DNA from: Legionella cincinnatiensis
GTDB lineage: Bacteria; Pseudomonadota; Gammaproteobacteria; Legionellales; Legionellaceae
Direction: 5' to 3'
Length of the DNA stretch: 64,000 nucleotides
Assembly (NCBI RefSeq): GCF_900452415.1
Contig: NZ_UGNX01000001.1
Coordinates: 930,001-994,000 of the forward strand
In this document: one piece after another, positions 7,975 to 17,656 of the stretch
Numbering within the stretch: the stretch's first letter is position 1
Layout of the letters: the number at the start of each line of letters is the position of its first letter
Translations under genes and position numbers: made by a program
Notes under the pieces: model-generated
Told to the model about the DNA's origin: nothing
Databases searched by the model: none
Seen by the model: the letters and a program-made list of their open reading frames with translations, nothing else

Positions 7975-9829
7975 ATGCCACGTGAAAACTATAAAAAAAA
8001 TGAAATTAGAGACACTGATGAGAACCCCCAAAATTTAGATGAATATTTAACAGGCTATACGGCGGGTTATCAATTTTCTGGACCTCATCGGCCACTAGAA
8101 GAGTCAGAACAGATACTTAAATATCCTTCTGATTTTGATCGTATGTTACATGCTTGGTTAGCAGAAATCACGTTAGGGATATCACCGGCTTCTTTGATAC
8201 TTGCATATATTGATTGGTTTTTGCATTTATTAGTATACCCTATCAAACAGCAAGAATTGCTCAGAGACGCAAATCGAAAAATTGAAATGTTCTTAAACTA
8301 CGTGAAATATAGTTTGCTAGGACAGAAATGCGATCCTTGTATTGTACCACAAGAAAAAGACAGCCGATTTGAGAATAGGCTATGGCAAGAGTTACCATTT
8401 GCTTTTTATGCACAAGGATTTTTATTAACCGAACATTGGTGGCAATTAGCCACAACCCACATTCATGGTGTAAGTAGGCATCATACCGAAATCGTTAACT
8501 TTGTAACAAGGCAATGGTTGGATATGCTTAGTCCGAGTAATTTCCTTCCCACAAATCCTGAAGTGATTAAAACAACGTTGGACGAACAAGGCCAGAACCT
8601 GATAAAAGGCTTAGATCATTTAATAGATGATCTCTCCCGTTTTATTCAAAATGAGCTTCCTCGAGATGCTGAGCAATTCAAACTAGGAACCGATCTTGCG
8701 ACATGTGAAGGTAAAATTATTTACAGAAATTCTTTATTTGAATTGATTCAGTATGTCCCAAAAACCCAAAAGGTATATCCCGAACCCATTTTAATTATTC
8801 CGGCTTGGATCATGAAATATTACATTTTAGATCTTTCACCAAATAATTCCATGGTAAAATTTTTGCTAGAGAAAGGCCATACTGTCTTCATGATTTCATG
8901 GAAAAATCCAGATAAAGAAGACTCATCACATGGCCTCTCAGATTACCTAAAAGAAGGGGTTATAAAAGCAATTGAAATAGTTTCTAAGGTTGTTCCTAAT
9001 CAAAAGATCCATGCAACTGGTTATTGTGTTGGCGGTACTATTTTAACAATGGCAGCTGCTTATCTTGCTAAGCATAATAAAAACTTACTTAAATCACTTA
9101 CCTTATTTGCAACTCAGATTGATTTTGCTGATGCGGGTGAATTGTTGATGTTCATCGATGAAAGTGAGCTTGCCTATTTGGATGATTTAATGTGGAACCA
9201 AGGAAATTTGAAAAAATGGCAGCTTTCTGGTGCTTTTAATATGCTTCGCTCTAAGGACTTAATTTGGTCTAGATGGGTTCGAGATTATTTAAAAGGAAAA
9301 GAAGAAAAAATGTTTGATTTAATGGCCTGGAATGCTGATGCCACTCGTATACCTTATAAATTACATGCAGAATATTTACGCTCCCTGTATCTTAATAATG
9401 ATTTGATTGAGCACCGTTATCAGTTTGAAGATACCATTATCGACTTAGATGAGATACGCATACCGGTTTTTGCGGTAGCTACTGAGAAAGATCATATTGC
9501 TCCTTGGAAATCCGTTTTTAAGCTTCATGCACTGTTAGCAACAGAATTGACCTTTATTTTAACTAATGGAGGTCATAACGCTGGGATTATAAGTGAACCA
9601 GGACATAAAGATCGGAAATTTGAAATTAGGGTATCTAATAGTCGAGATCACTATATTTCCCCTGAAAAATGGAGAGAAAAAGCGGAAAAAAAAATCAGGA
9701 TCATGGTGGCTAACGTGGCAAAATTGGCTTAAAAATGATTCTCAAGCAAAGACAACTCCTCCCGAAATGGGAGCCAAAGAATTTAAACCAATAGAAGATG
9801 CTCCAGGTCAGTACGTCCTGATACGTTAG
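7975..9829 (+). CDS. phaC: Poly(3-hydroxyalkanoate) synthase, frameshifted near 3' end
   Basis: PHA synthases polymerise hydroxyacyl-CoA into storage polyester. The lipase-like box GYCVGG places the catalytic cysteine at residue 351, with D506 (TEKDH) and H534 (NGGHNAG) as the rest of the triad, as expected for class I/III enzymes. The frame from 7975 stops at 9732 after an atypical end. The typical family C-terminus (SGSWWLTWQNWLK, then KPIEDAPGQYVLIR) is present in the next frame up to 9829. The switch is at a run of nine A at 9686-9694; eight A would restore one 617-residue protein. This could be a true mutation, a sequencing error, or transcriptional slippage on the A tract. Confidence 0.88.
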
Positions 9830-11368
9830 ATGTTTCCTCATGGGATATGGTTTTTGGGTATACAGCATTGGATGCAATTTATGAAAGAAACTTCTTTGAA
9901 GACATTAATATTATTACTTGCTATTTTTATCGCATTAATCTTTTTTTTAGCGATTTGGAATGTCTTCCAAAAAAAACATACTCTATTAAGAAACTTTCCT
10001 ATCATTGGGTATACACGCTATTTCGCGGAATTCTTAGGCGTGTATTTAAGACAATATTTTTATGCTCGAGATCGAGAAGAATTACCTTTTAATCGTACAG
10101 AGCGGACATGGGTTTATGAAGCAAGCGAAGATGTAGATACCACTATAGGATTTGGGTCAACTCGGGATCGCAGGCCTCTAAATACCATTTATTTTGTTGA
10201 TTCTCCGTTCCCAGTTCTTAAACGTGATGTTGTAAAGGCTGATTCAGTCACCATTGGACAGCACTGCAAATTTCCCTATACAACAAACTCTTTAATCAAT
10301 ATTTCAGCAATGAGTTATGGGGCTATTTCAAGTAATGCCATCTTAGCATTATCTCATGGAGCAAAAAAAGCAGCTTGCTGGTTCAATACTGGAGAGGGGG
10401 GATTATCTCCTTTTCATTTAGAAGGCGGATGTGATCTAGTAGCACAAATTGGGACTGCAAAATATGGCTACCGTGATGAGGATGGAAATTTATCTGATGA
10501 AAAATTAAAAGAAGCAGCGGCTCATTCACAAGTAAAAATGTTTGAAATCAAATTAAGTCAAGGTGCTAAACCTGGTAAAGGTGGGTTGTTACCTGCAAAA
10601 AAGGTAACCAAGGAAATTGCTAAAGTTCGAGGAATTAAGCCTCATGAGGACTCCATAAGTCCAAATCGTTTTCCTGAAATTTCAAACTCATTCGAATTAC
10701 TTAATATGATCCATCATATAAGGGAAATAACGGGTAAGCCTACAGGATTTAAAGTTGTTTTAGGAAATTATGAATGGCTGGACGAGTTATTTCAGGAAAT
10801 CATAAAAAGAGGAATTGAATATGCTCCTGACTTTATTACTTTAGATGGTGCTGAGGGTGGAACAGGGGCTGCTCCGCTTACTTTAGCAGATTATATGGGA
10901 TTACCTTTAACAGAAAGTCTTCCTGTTCTTGTTGATAAGTTAATTGAATATGACTTACGTAGTCGTATTAAGGTAATTGCCTCAGGAAAATTAATCACTC
11001 CCGGAAAAGTGGCATGGGCGCTTTGTGTGGGTGCGGATTTTGTTAATTCAGCACGTGGATTTATGTTTGCTCTTGGTTGTGTTCAAGCATTGAGATGTCA
11101 TAAAAATACGTGCCCTACTGGAATTACAACACACAATAAATGGCTCGTAAGAGGTTTAAATCCTCGAAATAAAGCAAATCGTGTGTATCATTATGTAAAA
11201 AATCTTACTTATGAAGTAGGAATTATTTGTCATTCCTGTGGTGTAGAAGAACCACGAGAATTAAGAAGATATCACGCACGAATTGTATCTGAGCATGGGA
11301 CTTCTGTTTCTTTGGCTGATGTGTATCCACCCAAAGAAAGAGGGGCAAAACTTAATAAGAAAACATGA
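9830..11368 (+). CDS. Membrane-anchored FMN-binding glutamate-synthase-like protein
   Basis: Residues about 20-46 form a transmembrane anchor. The rest is the FMN-binding and Fe-S central region of GltB-type glutamate synthase: SAMSYGAISSNAILALSHGA, NTGEGGLSP, KLSQGAKPGKGGLLPAKKV, TLDGAEGGTGAAP. A CVQALRCHKNTC motif with C-x5-C-x4-C spacing matches the 3Fe-4S site. The glutaminase domain is absent, so it is not a complete glutamate synthase; stand-alone proteins of this family are of uncertain substrate. It starts right after the restored phaC stop. M15 (9872) or M18 (9881) are alternative starts. Confidence 0.82.
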   Translation: MFPHGIWFLGIQHWMQFMKETSLKTLILLLAIFIALIFFLAIWNVFQKKHTLLRNFPIIGYTRYFAEFLGVYLRQYFYARDREELPFNRTERTWVYEASEDVDTTIGFGSTRDRRPLNTIYFVDSPFPVLKRDVVKADSVTIGQHCKFPYTTNSLINISAMSYGAISSNAILALSHGAKKAACWFNTGEGGLSPFHLEGGCDLVAQIGTAKYGYRDEDGNLSDEKLKEAAAHSQVKMFEIKLSQGAKPGKGGLLPAKKVTKEIAKVRGIKPHEDSISPNRFPEISNSFELLNMIHHIREITGKPTGFKVVLGNYEWLDELFQEIIKRGIEYAPDFITLDGAEGGTGAAPLTLADYMGLPLTESLPVLVDKLIEYDLRSRIKVIASGKLITPGKVAWALCVGADFVNSARGFMFALGCVQALRCHKNTCPTGITTHNKWLVRGLNPRNKANRVYHYVKNLTYEVGIICHSCGVEEPRELRRYHARIVSEHGTSVSLADVYPPKERGAKLNKKT

Positions 11369-11386
11369 ATAATTTTTATATTTTTT

Positions 11387-11671
11387 ATGACAATGAAAGA
11401 TAAATGGTCTCAGAGTGTTACTCAAAAAAGTCATGCCTTAGATTTAGAAAAAGGTGTTTTTACCTGGAAAGATCCGCAAGAGATCGCTAAATCTTTAATA
11501 CACTCGGCCGAAAAAAGTACTCGTCGGAAAGGTTCAATTTATCAATCTGCTATGTCTATGCTTAGTTTTTATATTAATCGAGCTGGAAAGAAGCTGGCTC
11601 AGGAGCAAAAAGATATTTTAAATAAGGCAAAGGATGAATTAAGAAAACTAAAGGAGACAAAAAATAGATAA
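11387..11671 (+). CDS. DUF3175 family protein
   Basis: This 94-residue protein matches the DUF3175 pattern: WSQSVTQKSHALDLEKGVFT, then IAKSLIHSAEKSTRRKG and AMSMLSFYINRAGKKL. The family is small, basic and helical with no known reaction, and is often found beside stress or ChaB-like genes. It starts 18 nt after the flavoprotein gene and may be cotranscribed with it. M3 at 11393 is an alternative start. Confidence 0.75.
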   Translation: MTMKDKWSQSVTQKSHALDLEKGVFTWKDPQEIAKSLIHSAEKSTRRKGSIYQSAMSMLSFYINRAGKKLAQEQKDILNKAKDELRKLKETKNR

Positions 11672-11758
11672 ACATCTTATTCATTAACTGCATCGTAGAA
11701 AATACGAATGTTCGAATTTAGTAATTATAAAATCTTACATGAAAGAAAGGAGACTCGG

Positions 11759-11986
11759 ATGCCCTATAAAAAAATCAATGAACTACCCGATAGCGTTAAG
11801 GATAACTTGCCTAAACATGCACAGGAAATTTATAAGGAGGCATATAATAATGCATGGGATCAGTATGATAAGCCAGAGAAAAGGCAGGGAGATCGTGACA
11901 GGGAAGAGACTGCGCATGCAGTTGCTTGGAGCGCAGTAAAAAAAGAATATGAAAAAAACTCTGGAGGAGAGTGGGTAAAAAAATAA
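11759..11986 (+). CDS. chaB: ChaB family protein
   Basis: This 75-residue protein carries the ChaB signature: MPYKKINELPDSVKDNLP, then AQEIYKEAYNNAWDQY and the conserved end ETAHAVAWSAVKKEYEK. ChaB was named as a putative regulator of the ChaA cation antiporter; its actual role is unclear. AAAGGAGA about 8 nt upstream fixes the start at 11759 rather than an upstream in-frame ATG at 11708. It is the last gene before a strong terminator. Confidence 0.85.
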   Translation: MPYKKINELPDSVKDNLPKHAQEIYKEAYNNAWDQYDKPEKRQGDRDREETAHAVAWSAVKKEYEKNSGGEWVKK

Positions 11987-12047
11987 CTGCTGTTGAAGGA
12001 GGGTTGGGAAAAATGAGCAACGCTTTTTTAATTTGAATTCAAGCAAT

Positions 12048-12074
12048 GAAGCCGCTTAAATGAGCGGCTTTTTA
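12048..12074 (+). terminator. Rho-independent terminator after chaB
   Basis: AGCCGCT at 12050-12056 pairs with AGCGGCT at 12063-12069 around a 6-nt loop, followed by TTTTT. It lies between the convergent chaB and CvfB-like genes. Confidence 0.9.
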
Positions 12075-12075
12075 T

Positions 12076-12927
12076 TTAGAAACCATGCTTCTTTTCTACT
12101 GTCTGTAAACGAATTCCTTTCTCTTCAATATCAATCAAACCTCGTTTATAAAGTTGTCCCAATGCACTTTTAAAATTTTTTTTACTCTCAGCAAATATCT
12201 GCTGAATTTCTGCAGGAGAGCTTTTGTCATGTAACGCTAAAAAACCATCGGATTGTTCCAGCCTAGAGATAATACGTTGTGCTAATTCATTAATACTGTT
12301 TTGCCCTATTTGTCTTAAAGCAACATCAATTTTACCATCTTCACGTATCTTCTTAATGTACCCTTTTATTTTTTTGCCATAGATTAATGGTTGAAAAATA
12401 TCGCCTGCATGGATTAATCCCCAGTGGCTGTTGTTGATAATTACTTTTCGTCCTAACGGTGTACTATCAGCAATCAGTAGACTAACCTCCTCACCTGACT
12501 TAAAGTTAGCTGTTGTCTTATCCAAAAAATAATCGATTTTTGAGCTTGCAATAATGCGTCCCTGATTATCTTGTTTTAAATAGACAAGATAAGATTTTCC
12601 CTTTTCCATAGGACGGTGTTGTTCTGGTTTGGGTACCAATAAATCTTTGTCTAATCCCCAATCCAGAAAAGCTCCTACCGGATTCACATCAACCACTTTT
12701 AAAAAAGCACAGCTACCTAATTTGGCATGAGGACGCACTGTTGTTGCTATAATTTTGTCTTCTGAATCAAAATAAACAAATACATCTACTATATCACCAA
12801 CCAAAGCATTTTTAGGTACAGATTTATTGGGTAATAAAATTTCTCCCCACTCTCCTCCTTGAAGATACACCCCAAAAGGAGCCTCCCGTACCATTTTTAA
12901 TTTATTAAATTGTCCAACTTTTATCAT
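12076..12927 (-). CDS. CvfB/YitL-family S1 RNA-binding protein
   Basis: This 283-residue protein has the CvfB architecture: successive S1-like OB domains (residues about 1-60, 65-130, 140-205) and a C-terminal winged helix (about 210-283, KSALGQLYKRGLIDIEEKGI). It contains VVDVNPVGAFLDWGLDKDLLVP and SSKIDYFL, typical of the family. CvfB binds RNA and affects virulence factor expression in Staphylococcus; in gammaproteobacteria its targets are not defined. The length is normal. It converges on chaB across a shared terminator. Confidence 0.85.
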   Translation of the reverse strand: MIKVGQFNKLKMVREAPFGVYLQGGEWGEILLPNKSVPKNALVGDIVDVFVYFDSEDKIIATTVRPHAKLGSCAFLKVVDVNPVGAFLDWGLDKDLLVPKPEQHRPMEKGKSYLVYLKQDNQGRIIASSKIDYFLDKTTANFKSGEEVSLLIADSTPLGRKVIINNSHWGLIHAGDIFQPLIYGKKIKGYIKKIREDGKIDVALRQIGQNSINELAQRIISRLEQSDGFLALHDKSSPAEIQQIFAESKKNFKSALGQLYKRGLIDIEEKGIRLQTVEKKHGF

Positions 12928-13001
12928 GACAAACTCGCTATCTTGTTTCTCTATCTGGTTTTCTTTATTTTAATGCACAAATACATCAAACAGAAGTGAT
13001 G

Positions 13002-14426
13002 TTAATCTACCTTTTTGCCAGTTGGTTTCACACTGATTTTTGCTGGAGTAAGGTTGTTGGTGATACGGGAGACAGTTCTATCTACTCGTCGCTGAAGCAT
13101 GATTTCAACCATTACGGTTTCATTCGGATGAAGAATTTTGTTAATGTCAGCGAGCGAGGAATGAAAATCAAGTATCTTGTAATAGGCAAGGGCTTGGTCA
13201 CTTGACTCAGGATATGCCTTAATACGGAAACCCAGATTACCCTGCATTTTTGGGGTATTAATTCCGGCTTCCATAATATCGTAATTAAGAAAATAAGTCA
13301 GTTTTCCCCGATCATGTTGGTTTCGCTGGCGGTCTGCGAAAAAACCTGTAGGAAGCGCATACTCGCTATATTGGGGTCCGGCAGTTAGATAAAGATCATA
13401 CTCGTCAAGATGATTACCCCGGTCATCAATAAGTCGGAATATAATCATAGAGTAGCGATTGGTGATAAACTCACGTTTATACATAAGCATCTTCACAAGT
13501 TCTGTATGCTCATTTTTCTGGGTTTCTTTGGTAATCTTATCTAGATCTTTTGCCAATGCATTATAGGAGTCACGATTTCTTACTTGAAGGCATCGCAAGA
13601 CCCATATAGCCGTAGGATGAGTAGCTGCATTGGCCATAGTAACACTGCGGATGATTCCCATTTTTTTACCGGAATGTGAACACCCCGGCAGAACCCCAAA
13701 TGCCATTTGTTTTGTTCGTGTCATTTTGGAGACAACAAGATTTTCACCATTATTCCCCTCTTGATGTAACTTTAATAGGCTGTAATTCATATTTGCAGCA
13801 GCTACACGCACAACTCCATCAGATCCGGCCTCTCCTGTATAAGAGTTAACAGCGTCATAAAGTTGACGATCAATTTTCTGGCCTGTAAGTACAAACGAAT
13901 AGATGCCATGAGCAGTGCAATCGTAATCAAGCCAGCTTTCATTAAGTTGCCAGCTCATGTTGCTTCCGAGCTCAAGCCAATCAAGTACATGCTGTCCTGG
14001 TTCAATACCTTCAAAAAAACTTTTTATACGACCTAGCCGAGATTTACCAAGTTGAGCAAGCGCAGAACCATGGTTGGAAGGAGCCAGCATGATAAGATGA
14101 CTTAATGGGCATTTTGCAAGATTATTCTTAAAGTATAAATCCAGCCACTTACGAACAACAGGGCCACCGGTAGAGTGAGTAATACAAGCAAAACGCTGCC
14201 CCTCTCGCAGTTTATCAGCAATTTCATCACGTACCGCATGATCAAATGCACGTGCTATATCATCTACTGTCACGGTATCGTCAAAGCTGATATAGCGCCC
14301 AAGATAGATATTACCAACTTGAATATTTAGCTTTCCGTCTTTGCTCTGACTTTCAAGCCATTGAGGAAGCTCTCCATAAGTATTGGTATGTGTGACACTC
14401 CAACCATGGACGAAGATAACAATCAT
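13002..14426 (-). CDS. plaB: Phospholipase A / lysophospholipase A PlaB
   Basis: The protein is 474 residues, the length of L. pneumophila PlaB, a cell-associated phospholipase A/lysophospholipase A with haemolytic activity. The nucleophile serine lies in THSTGG at S85, and the aspartate and histidine of the triad fall at D203 (AGSDGVV) and H251 (GCSHSGKK), exactly the published PlaB positions. Residues about 1-290 form the alpha/beta hydrolase; the C-terminal part (about 300-474) is the PlaB-specific beta-rich extension linked to membrane association and activity control. No signal peptide is evident, as in PlaB. An HGWS oxyanion-region motif lies at residues 7-10. Confidence 0.95.
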   Translation of the reverse strand: MIVIFVHGWSVTHTNTYGELPQWLESQSKDGKLNIQVGNIYLGRYISFDDTVTVDDIARAFDHAVRDEIADKLREGQRFACITHSTGGPVVRKWLDLYFKNNLAKCPLSHLIMLAPSNHGSALAQLGKSRLGRIKSFFEGIEPGQHVLDWLELGSNMSWQLNESWLDYDCTAHGIYSFVLTGQKIDRQLYDAVNSYTGEAGSDGVVRVAAANMNYSLLKLHQEGNNGENLVVSKMTRTKQMAFGVLPGCSHSGKKMGIIRSVTMANAATHPTAIWVLRCLQVRNRDSYNALAKDLDKITKETQKNEHTELVKMLMYKREFITNRYSMIIFRLIDDRGNHLDEYDLYLTAGPQYSEYALPTGFFADRQRNQHDRGKLTYFLNYDIMEAGINTPKMQGNLGFRIKAYPESSDQALAYYKILDFHSSLADINKILHPNETVMVEIMLQRRVDRTVSRITNNLTPAKISVKPTGKKVD

Positions 14427-14467
14427 AATTTTCCTTAACTTATTGTGACATCATCACCAACTAGCAC

Positions 14468-15079
14468 CTATAAATGAGAACCAATATAAGTAATAATGAG
14501 TTTATTGGGTACAAAAAATATAAGATTTGTGATCGTATACACAAATAACCTCATATTTGTTAATCCATATCCATAATTTACTAGAGAACACGGTAGAAAA
14601 GGTGTTAAGCGAGCTACAGCAAGAGATTTCCATCCCAATGAGTTCAGCTGTTCCAGCCATTGAACTAAGAGTTTATTTTTACTGCAAGGCAACCAGGAAA
14701 AACCCAAATAGCGACTTATTGTGAAAGCAAGAGCCGCGCTCACGACTGCACAGAATAAAGTGGTCAAAAAACCATAATAAAATCCAAATATAGCTCCTGA
14801 TGCTAGAACGATAGGTTCGATAGGCAAAAATAACAATATGGTAAAGCAATAAAGCATAAAAAAACCAATAAATGCATAAGAGCCTAGCCCCTGAACTCTT
14901 TGAATGAACATTGGAATATAACCATGTAATTTCCATATAAAAAAAACAAGTACAGTGACGATAAAAACTATTCTCATCCATTTAATCATCAAAAATAAAT
15001 AATCGTTATTCATTTGGAACATCATAGCTTGTATAGTCGCCGGTATAAGAAACTGGTGGTATGAAGAGTTGCACTTCAC
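14468..15079 (-). CDS. TVP38/TMEM64 (VTT domain) membrane protein
   Basis: This predicted integral membrane protein of up to 203 residues has the VTT/SNARE-associated (DedA-like) core: FLPIEPIVLASGAIFGFYYG, then SRYLGFSW and ARLTPFLPCSLVNYGYGL. Family members are proposed lipid scramblases or flippases. The GTG at 15079 has a GGAGTGGA upstream, but homologues tend to start near MNNDYLFLMIKW (residue 23), so the start is uncertain. It follows plaB in reverse order on the same strand. Function beyond membrane lipid handling is inference. Confidence 0.75.
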   Translation of the reverse strand: MKCNSSYHQFLIPATIQAMMFQMNNDYLFLMIKWMRIVFIVTVLVFFIWKLHGYIPMFIQRVQGLGSYAFIGFFMLYCFTILLFLPIEPIVLASGAIFGFYYGFLTTLFCAVVSAALAFTISRYLGFSWLPCSKNKLLVQWLEQLNSLGWKSLAVARLTPFLPCSLVNYGYGLTNMRLFVYTITNLIFFVPNKLIITYIGSHL

Positions 15080-15231
15080 TCCACTCCACTATCAGTCATT
15101 CTGGGTTACTTGATCATACATTTTTTCTCATGATTAGCAAAAAATTGATTTATTTCTTGAGGAATTTAATGGCGGTATCTTTAAGTGAGCTTTATCATTT
15201 GCTAAATCGAAACCATGGAATTGGCTTAAAA

Positions 15232-15258
15232 TGAGCCCATTTTATAAAAATGGGCTCA
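15232..15258 (-). terminator. Terminator of the thioredoxin-fold gene
   Basis: TGAGCCCATTTT at 15232-15243 pairs perfectly with its complement at 15247-15258. On the minus strand it is followed by TTTT (15231-15228). It lies just beyond the stop of the gene at 15268. Confidence 0.85.
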
Positions 15259-15267
15259 CTCTGTATT

Positions 15268-16644
15268 TTAGTTATCTTTTATGCTATTAACAAAAGAAGT
15301 ATAATCATTAGGTAAGCCACCCATAACCTCAGTTTGGCCTTCATTATTTATAAAAACAGTTAGAGGCGTTCCAACTCCTAAACCTGTATAGCGAATGAAA
15401 GCTGCTTCATTTTCATTTAATGAACGAATAGCATATGCTGAGGGATTAGTTGATGGTGGGATACCTCCACTTTCGCTTGTTGTATTAAAGTTGTCTTCAT
15501 TGTAAGCAAAAGCGCCTGCAGGTGTTGCAGAATACCCTGAACCCGGTGGTACTTTTCCATCGAGAATAGCCCAAACTTTGCCTTGTGAGGTGGGCTGTAA
15601 AAAACTCACTAGAATCCAATGAATTGATACCTGGCCACTTGTGACATAAGGCTGCATGCCTTCATAAAAATCATGGCAGTAAATACAATTCGGCTCGCCA
15701 AAAACATAAATGGTTTTGGGCGCATTCGGATCCCCCTCTACAAAAGAAGCTAAAGAGCGGACCACATCATATGAAAAATTAGAAGGAACCTCTCCATTAA
15801 TTCCATAACTACTCAGCGGAAGATTGCTTATATAATCCAGGAAAGTTGTCACTGAATTATTAACACCAATTACTTGACCACCAACTACGGCATAACGTTG
15901 AAATTGATCAATAAAAACAATTTGATTCTCTGCTGTTTGATAGGCTAGGAGATTCGCTACATCATTAGATGAAGCGGGATCAGTATATGGATTATAGGGT
16001 GGGGTAAGCGGGATTCTCGTAGTAGTACTTAAAAGCAACATAATTTCTGCGGGATTACTTACAATTTGTCCGTCTATAATTAAAAATTGACCATTCTCAT
16101 CTACAAGTCCTTTTTGTGGGGCCCAGTGAGATTCTGGAGGAAAAGTAACCTCATACTTGAGTAAATCACTGAAGTGAAAACGTGTTTCCACTTCAGGTGG
16201 AGCAAAAAAAATACTGCCATAAGCAAGACTAACAACTAATTGAGCAGGAGTAAGTACCTGAACATCTAAACTATCAACTCGACTTGGCTGATAACATTGA
16301 TTAGGGTTTCCCTGAGAGCAAAGCACTGGACCACCCTTTACAGTTCCGGATAGCCCACCATTTACATATAAAGTCAAAGTACATGATTCATGAGCGCCTA
16401 AAGGAGAAGTGCATCCTGAAGGAGTAATACCGCGTATAAGTTTCATTTGTAAGAGGTGCGATTTACTTGACTGATTAGTCACCGTATATTGGACTGAGGT
16501 AGTATCTGTTGGACCAATAGACACCTTAGGTGGAAATTCGGGAACAGGAGTTAAAGTCCATACAGGACTAGCCTGTACTACAGCAGTAAAACAAAAAACA
16601 CTAAGGCCAATTCCAATTTGTTTTATTAAACAAGATAATTTCAT
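15268..16644 (-). CDS. Secreted DsbC/DsbG-like thioredoxin-fold protein
   Basis: Starting at the second methionine (AAGGA lies 6 nt upstream of it) the protein has 458 residues and a signal peptide ending near VQASPVW. The N-terminal half contains CTSPLGAHESCTL and other paired cysteines in an Ig-like beta region. Residues about 310-458 form a thioredoxin fold with the redox motif CIYC in FGEPNCIYCHDFY and a cis-proline TP in GVGTPLTVF, as in DsbC/DsbG isomerases. It probably acts on disulfides in the periplasm. It is longer than DsbC because of the extra N-terminal domain, whose role is unknown. Confidence 0.8.
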   Translation of the reverse strand: MKLSCLIKQIGIGLSVFCFTAVVQASPVWTLTPVPEFPPKVSIGPTDTTSVQYTVTNQSSKSHLLQMKLIRGITPSGCTSPLGAHESCTLTLYVNGGLSGTVKGGPVLCSQGNPNQCYQPSRVDSLDVQVLTPAQLVVSLAYGSIFFAPPEVETRFHFSDLLKYEVTFPPESHWAPQKGLVDENGQFLIIDGQIVSNPAEIMLLLSTTTRIPLTPPYNPYTDPASSNDVANLLAYQTAENQIVFIDQFQRYAVVGGQVIGVNNSVTTFLDYISNLPLSSYGINGEVPSNFSYDVVRSLASFVEGDPNAPKTIYVFGEPNCIYCHDFYEGMQPYVTSGQVSIHWILVSFLQPTSQGKVWAILDGKVPPGSGYSATPAGAFAYNEDNFNTTSESGGIPPSTNPSAYAIRSLNENEAAFIRYTGLGVGTPLTVFINNEGQTEVMGGLPNDYTSFVNSIKDN

Positions 16645-16653
16645 ATCCATTCC

Positions 16654-16907
16654 TTATGCAATGTAAGTGAGATTAAACATAACTCCATTAGTGTATAGAT
16701 GAGTTAAAGAAAGACCACTATTTAAAGTTTGTTCTTGTCGAATGCCAGATAAAAAGTTTACGTTTTGCTTATATTTTCCCAACAGGCCCAGCGCTAATTG
16801 CACTTATCCAAGTCCAACTGGGTACTACAGACCCCTATAGTGCCTGCTAATGCACTGCTAGTTGCAAGGCTTGCTGATAAAGCAAGTATTAAAGAATTTT
16901 TATTCAT
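16654..16907 (-). pseudogene. Decayed exported-protein gene (signal peptide plus C-terminal scrap)
   Basis: A minus-strand ATG at 16907 with AGGGAG upstream opens a perfect signal peptide, MNKNSLILALSASLATSSAL then A-GTIGVCSTQ, which stops after 37 residues at 16794. Another frame (16795 down to 16654) continues with LGLLGKYKQNVNFLSG and ends GVMFNLTYIA. The start resembles Legionella outer-membrane protein leaders. I read this as an internal deletion plus frameshift; a genuine 37-residue secreted peptide is the alternative. Confidence 0.5.
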
Positions 16908-17656
16908 TAGAACTCCCTAAATGTAAAAAACAAATAGCAGCGAGTGAGATTTGAAGCAAGACCGCTTTGTTTCTTACCATAGCTATTCTCTCTTTTTTTT
17001 CAAAATTTAGGTGGAACGATCATTTGTAGGTATCGATATAGAGGAATATCCGGATTGGTTCCACCCCAAATAAAAGGGCATTTTAATCAAGTTAGCCTAG
17101 ACTAATTCTTTGATTTGACAGTTAAATGGAAGATTAAAATACCTAAAAAAGATTGTACCTTAAATTTGCCAGAATATTCTATATAAAAGAATGAGTGGAG
17201 AAAACCTGGTATATATTGAAGTGCGCTATCGCTGGGTAGTTCGCTCTATTCATTGCGGTAATAAGAAACTGCACCAAAATGATGGTCTTATAAAATGCGT
17301 CCTTTGTTTTTCTGAAATTCATACCAATTTATTATTGTGGCGGTATTGTGCAGATAAAATAACTTTAACTTTATTTATTGCCAAAAGAGTACAAACGTTA
17401 AATATCTCATAAATTTAATAAATAATTTACTGATATAAATTAACCAAAATTTTGCCTTAATTTATGTTGATCTTACGTTAAACGAAATATTATAAAATCT
17501 TACCCCACTTAGTATTTAATTCACATCAGCCAGATAAGATTATTTGAATTAAAACAGCAAGGCTGGGTTATTTTGACCCAACAGCAGGGTGGGATGGTTC
17601 ATTAGAACCCAATATTACTATATAATATACGCATGTTACGAGCTTAGAGAGTAGAT
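16908..17656. other. Gene-poor accessory DNA
   Basis: About 750 bp without a supportable gene. An 8-bp inverted pair GGTGGAAC/GTTCCACC brackets about 17010-17066. A 73-codon frame at 17191-17412 has no family likeness and Cys/Trp-rich random-looking composition. The last 100 bp before 17657 are AT-rich and may hold the promoter of the reductase. Confidence 0.4.

Noticed and set aside
9593-9829. Separate 78-codon gene after phaC
   Set aside because: Its second half is the missing PhaC C-terminus; it is part of the frameshifted phaC, not an independent gene.
17191-17412. 73-codon frame beginning MSGENLVYIEV
   Set aside because: No family likeness, no good ribosome binding site, composition like translated noncoding DNA.
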